Assembly: GCA_002081555.1 (NCBI GenBank)
Contig: KV920918.1
Coordinates: forward strand, 1-33,839
DNA from: Protostelium mycophagum
Lineage: Eukaryota > Evosea > Variosea > Protosteliida > Protosteliaceae
Reading direction: 5' to 3'
Length of the DNA stretch: 33,839 nucleotides
Shown: piece by piece, positions 30,601 through 33,839 of the stretch
Layout of the letters: each line of letters starts with the position of its first letter
How positions within the stretch are numbered: the stretch's first letter is position 1
The notes under the pieces: model-generated
The model's database searches: none
The model's input: only the letters and a program-made list of their open reading frames with translations
What the model was told of the DNA's origin: nothing
Made by a program: the position numbers and the translations under genes

Positions 30601-32491
30601 GATGAACACAGATTGCACCAAGTCCTAGATCACGTGATCGGGTAATTGATTTTTATCCCCGGAATTTCGAAGAAATTTCGTGTTGAAATCAACATAGCAA
30701 TGCGATCAAATTCACATCGAAGGGCATGATCACCGTCATCGCCTCAGAAAATTCCGGGAAAATTCAAATAGAAGTCAAAGACACCGGGTCTGGCATGTCA
30801 GAGTTCAGAGAAGAAGACATCAACGCGAGGAACGTCCATAAGACGGGTACCGGTTTGGGGCTGCCCATTGCATGCAGATTGATCAATCTGATGGTGAGTT
30901 TGAAATCTCCAAGTTTTTATCGCAGAACTTGGTCAGTCTCTTTCGCCGCGTTAAAATTCACGGTAGTTAACGTGTCTGCTCCTTTAAGGTTTCACAAATT
31001 TAAAACAAAATTTTCTTGAACTCGTGGAGTTTCAAGTCAAATGGCACAGCCCAGACATTTTCTAAACCGGTAATAACCGAGTAGAAACACGTCATCTTAA
31101 CGCGTCTGAGTCAAAACCAAGACGATACTGACCTCTTCAGGGTGGTAGTGTGAAGATTAACAGTGAGTTGGATGTCGGTACTACGGTGTTATTAAGTCTT
31201 CCTCATGTAGAAACACAAGAGAGGAAGGTGTCTTCTCTTGAGGCGGACTTGAATAATTTCAGCAAAGGGTAATTTTCTTGCACTTTGTCATCTACAACGC
31301 TGTAAATTTAGATAATGGGATTTTAAGTTTTTTTAAAGTTCTGTGAAATTTGTTGGGGCTTTGCCGTAAATCACCAAAAACACAAAAATGTTCTACTATT
31401 TTGGTACAAAGTTATCATACCGTACTTCTTCACGATTATTACCGTGATTCTTAATCCATAAATGACAAGATCCAGGCGGCATCGCATCTTATTATTGCGA
31501 CAAAATGCGATTTTATGCGAACTCGCACACGGAGCGTTTTCTGAAGACCACGGATTGAATACGACGACCCTCAAAGATATCTCACATTTTGGCACTGTGA
31601 TGTCACAGATATTGGCCGAGACGGAGTACACCTCTATACATGTCGTGATGGATCATCATTTCTTGGATGAGATCCAATCACAGCTCATCGCGACGATGAA
31701 GAAGACGATGCATCAAATCAGGATGCATGTGATCACGAAAAACATCATGACAAAAGAACAGATGACAGCTGTCAGACAGGTAAAACTTTTCGAGGAAACA
31801 TCAAATTAATATGGATCTGTTCAACCAACACCATTGTAGATAGAAACTGACACTATTTTTAGAAGTTATATTCACCCAACATCTACCCCGCCTTTGTCAG
31901 GTCCCCCGTCCATATGACTTTATTATTGAGGAGTATGTGCTCTGAGCCCTCCCCCTCCACCGCAAACAACAGTGTATCAAGCGTGAACCTGTCTGAAGTT
32001 GTAGATGCAGTTGTAGATGCAGTTGTAGACGAGAAGAAACCGCGTAAATTGTGGCTGATGATTGTGGAAGACAATAAGACCAACCAAAAAGTGATGCAGA
32101 TGATGCTGGATCGGATCGGAGGTTCAGAGTGAGATTGTGAGTTGTAGATGGGGTTGTAGATGACCTAAAAATAGGTATATTATGGCGGAGAATGGGCAGG
32201 AAGCAGTAGAATTATTTATTAAACATATAGATCGTAAATTCGATTGTATATTCATGGACTATCAAGTAAGTACTTTTTCCCTGAATTTTTTTCAACTTGA
32301 AAAAACACAAAAATCTCCATAACCACCATGATGCATCACGATCACATCATTAATCACAACAGATGCCCGTCAAAGACGGGCCCACAGCAGCGAGAGAAAT
32401 CAGACACATAGAGGGAGAGAAACAACTCGTCCGCACACACATCGCCGCGTTGACAGCAAACGCGGCGCCTGCAGAGAAGACATTGTACATA

Positions 32492-32527
<36 letters not shown>

Positions 32528-32575
32528 GGCTTCGCGGCGTTCTCGTCTAAACTGCAAGCGCTGCGGGATCTATAA
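27675..32575 (+). CDS. Membrane-bound hybrid histidine kinase with PAS-like and receiver domains
   Basis: A multi-exon gene. The N-terminus has a cysteine cluster (CKECCCQCLKSC), then a membrane region of about six to eight helices (ISLSGLILLSLILGV, CFLICTVFLF, LGIGYGFVGVLVAL, VTIIIGIVLA, TLLSSFLICSILWW, VVAFLCIPLFIL, YFLVALVIRFIQ). A PAS-like segment starts MPTIVLILDVDGQFAHMN. HisKA carries the phospho-accepting histidine in FVSNISHELRTPLN, split by an intron after HE. The ATPase has NAIKFTSKG, VKDTGSGM and TGTGLGLPIA. A degenerate receiver-like stretch follows (SRRHRILLLRQ to about 31900), then a complete receiver with VEDNKTNQ, phospho-acceptor D in CIFMDYQMPVKDG and lysine in ITKPI. It should pass signal from a membrane stimulus along a phosphorelay. 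The ligand is unknown. Confidence 0.92.
31998..32030 (+). repeat. 12-bp repeat encoding VVDAVVDAVVD in the kinase
   Basis: Three tandem copies of GTTGTAGATGCA, the last one partial and ending GTTGTAGAC, encode V-V-D-A repeats in the linker before the receiver domain. The repeated word is the same GTTGTAGA motif that recurs in introns throughout the window. The linker is poorly conserved, so it could tolerate such an expansion. Confidence 0.9.
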
Positions 32576-32948
32576 AGACTGTAAAGTGCCATTTTTGGCA
32601 TAGGAAATTCCGTTTTTGTCTACTTCCACTCCAGAGGAATTTACGCACGTCATCTTACCGCGATTCCGCGGTAAGAAACGCAGAGGCTGTTCTGCGGAGC
32701 ATGTGGATTACAACCTTCAGATACGAAAAACCACAAGAAATTCCGCAAAACCAACCGTTATCAATCTATCAGATATTAATTTAATGACAGTTCTTGTGAA
32801 CGATATGCGGAAATCTCACAGAAAATCAGTTCCGTTGACAGGTGGCCGAAGGCCGGTTTTGAACAGGTTCAAGTCATTCCCTCGCACGCGAAGAACACAA
32901 CAACACACACACAACACGACAACGAAAATCAACACTATACGACGAATC
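32576..32948. promoter_or_regulatory. Spacer and leader before the cysteine-rich gene
   Basis: An open frame begins at a non-ATG codon near 32616 and runs in frame into the next gene, but its content (many R, K, T) and the lack of an ATG argue for an untranslated leader. The last 60 bases are CAACACACAACAC-rich, like a T-poor leader ending at the ATG at 32949. I identify no other feature. Confidence 0.45.
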
Positions 32949-33839
32949 ATGAAGATTTACCTCCTTCTACTTCTTGCAATCACTGCTGCTACGGCCGCAT
33001 CCTCTACATGCCAAAAGGCTGACTACTGTCCTTCAACTCTTTGCGCTTGCAATGGAGCTTGCTACAGCGAGGACCAATACTGGTGAGCACATGACGTCAT
33101 GTATGTGATCCCTAACTTTGAACAGCTGCCCTAACGGACAACTCACCCAAAAGGCTTTCTGCTCTTCTTCCCCCGTTGCCACTACTTCTAGGTATATATC
33201 GTCTATAACTTTCTGTGAGTCGTCTCACACGCCGCAGCTCTTCTGTCTCCTGCACACCCGTCTCCATTGTGCCTCAGTCCAGCTGTGCCAGCAGCAACGC
33301 CGCTAGAGATCTCCAGTGCTGTACATCTGACGGCTATGGATACGCCAACGGATCTTTCTGTGGAAGCTTTCACCAATGCAGCGGTGGTGTCTGTTTCTTG
33401 ACAGGAAAGGACGGTGAGAACTGTGCCTCCGCATCGTGAGTAGAATTCAGGGAAATGGTGGATTTTTTACTGATGGATCGACAGATCTTCTCCAGCTGCT
33501 ACCTCTGCAGCCGCTCCTTCCTCATCTTCCTCATCCTCTACCTGCCAGAAGGCTGATTACTGCGCTTCCACTCTCTGCGCTTGCAACGGAGCTTGCTACA
33601 GCGAGGACCAATACTGGTATGTGACCATGACGACCGTCGTTTTTTGACATCTTGACAGCTGCCCCAACGGACAATTGACCCAGAAGGCTTTCTGCTCTTC
33701 TTCCCCCGTTGCCACCTCCTCCAGGTAGACCATCTACAACTCTGTAGAATTTTCCAACACATCACAGCTCTTCTGTCTCCTGCACACCCGTCTCCATTGT
33801 GCCTCAGTCCAGCTGTGCCAGCAGCAACGCCGCTAGAGA
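32949..33839 (+). CDS. Secreted cysteine-rich repeat protein, 3' end outside window
   Basis: The start MKIYLLLLLAITAATAASS is a clear signal peptide. Exons 1-3 (about 32949-33082, 33126-33191, 33238-33435) encode a cysteine-rich block: STCQKADYCPSTLCACNGAC, CPNGQLTQKAFC, VSCTPVSIVPQSSC, LQCCTSDGYGYANGSFC and HQCSGGVCFL. Exon 4 (33485-33616) carries a Ser/Ala linker (SSPAATSAAAPSSSSSSS) and then starts a second copy of the block. Exons 5 (33659-33724) and 6 (33768 on) continue it until the window ends. The evenly spaced cysteines and signal peptide indicate a disulphide-rich extracellular or wall protein. I recognise no named family. An ATG upstream of 32949 in the same frame is absent. Confidence 0.85.
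33005..33839 (+). repeat. Duplicated exon blocks in the cysteine-rich gene
   Basis: Bases 33000-33309 and about 33538-33839 are the two copies of the coding block, offset by roughly 530-540 bp. Exon 1 versus 4 and exon 2 versus 5 are about 88-90% identical by eye. Exon 3 versus 6 is identical over all 72 bases available. The introns between them have similar lengths (about 42-46 nt) but no alignable sequence. Confidence 0.9.

Noticed and set aside
1-33839. Retroviral, LTR, Polinton or other virus-derived elements
   Set aside because: No reverse transcriptase, integrase, capsid or long terminal repeats were seen; the only mobile element is the small MITE in two copies.

Overview
This window is nuclear DNA from an intron-dense, gene-dense unicellular eukaryote. 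Nearly every gene is cut by short GT-AG introns, mostly 35-60 nt, and spacers are often under 400 bp. The gene set (Piezo channel, hybrid histidine kinase, homeobox gene, ankyrin/TBC protein, AMP deaminase, cathepsin) fits a free-living amoebozoan. A protostelid such as Planoprotostelium is a guess from content, not a demonstrated identity. Gene models were spliced by hand from reading frame, phase and family motifs, so individual splice sites are provisional.

Layout. Bases 1-651 are AT-rich, with a small TA-flanked inverted-repeat transposon (MITE) and a 165-bp tandem duplication. An unrecognised minus-strand gene (about 640-1271) is divergent from a CIAPIN1/DRE2 Fe-S assembly gene (1318-2177). 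A long plus-strand gene (2553-8317) encodes two AMP deaminase domains in one polypeptide: an intact one, then a degenerate one with a cysteine/histidine-rich finger inserted in its N-terminal part. Next come an ankyrin-repeat plus RabGAP-TBC gene (8698-13810), a small homeobox gene (14124-14561), a GNAT acetyltransferase (14694-15685) and an ABHD1/3-type alpha/beta hydrolase (15973-17763), all on plus. A cathepsin-L-like protease lies on minus (17915-19019).

A 100-N assembly gap (19191-19290) follows. Above it, on minus from 27576 down to the gap, is a Piezo mechanosensitive channel gene whose pore-encoding 3' part is missing. A second MITE copy makes up most of one Piezo intron. Piezo shares a 98-bp divergent promoter with a plus-strand membrane-bound hybrid histidine kinase (27675-32575). 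The window ends inside a secreted cysteine-rich protein gene (32949 onward) built of duplicated exon blocks.

The least ordinary signals are: (i) a fused catalytic/pseudo AMP deaminase with a zinc-finger insertion; (ii) a recurring vocabulary of short palindromic words in introns, including GAAATTTC repeated at an exact 11-bp spacing, TCTACAACG/CGTTGTAGA, CTATTTTTAG, TGACGTCA and TTTCCCGCC; (iii) a MITE that forms almost an entire intron; (iv) duplicated exons that are up to 100% identical while their introns do not align. No viral or retroviral element, CRISPR array, rRNA or convincing tRNA was seen.
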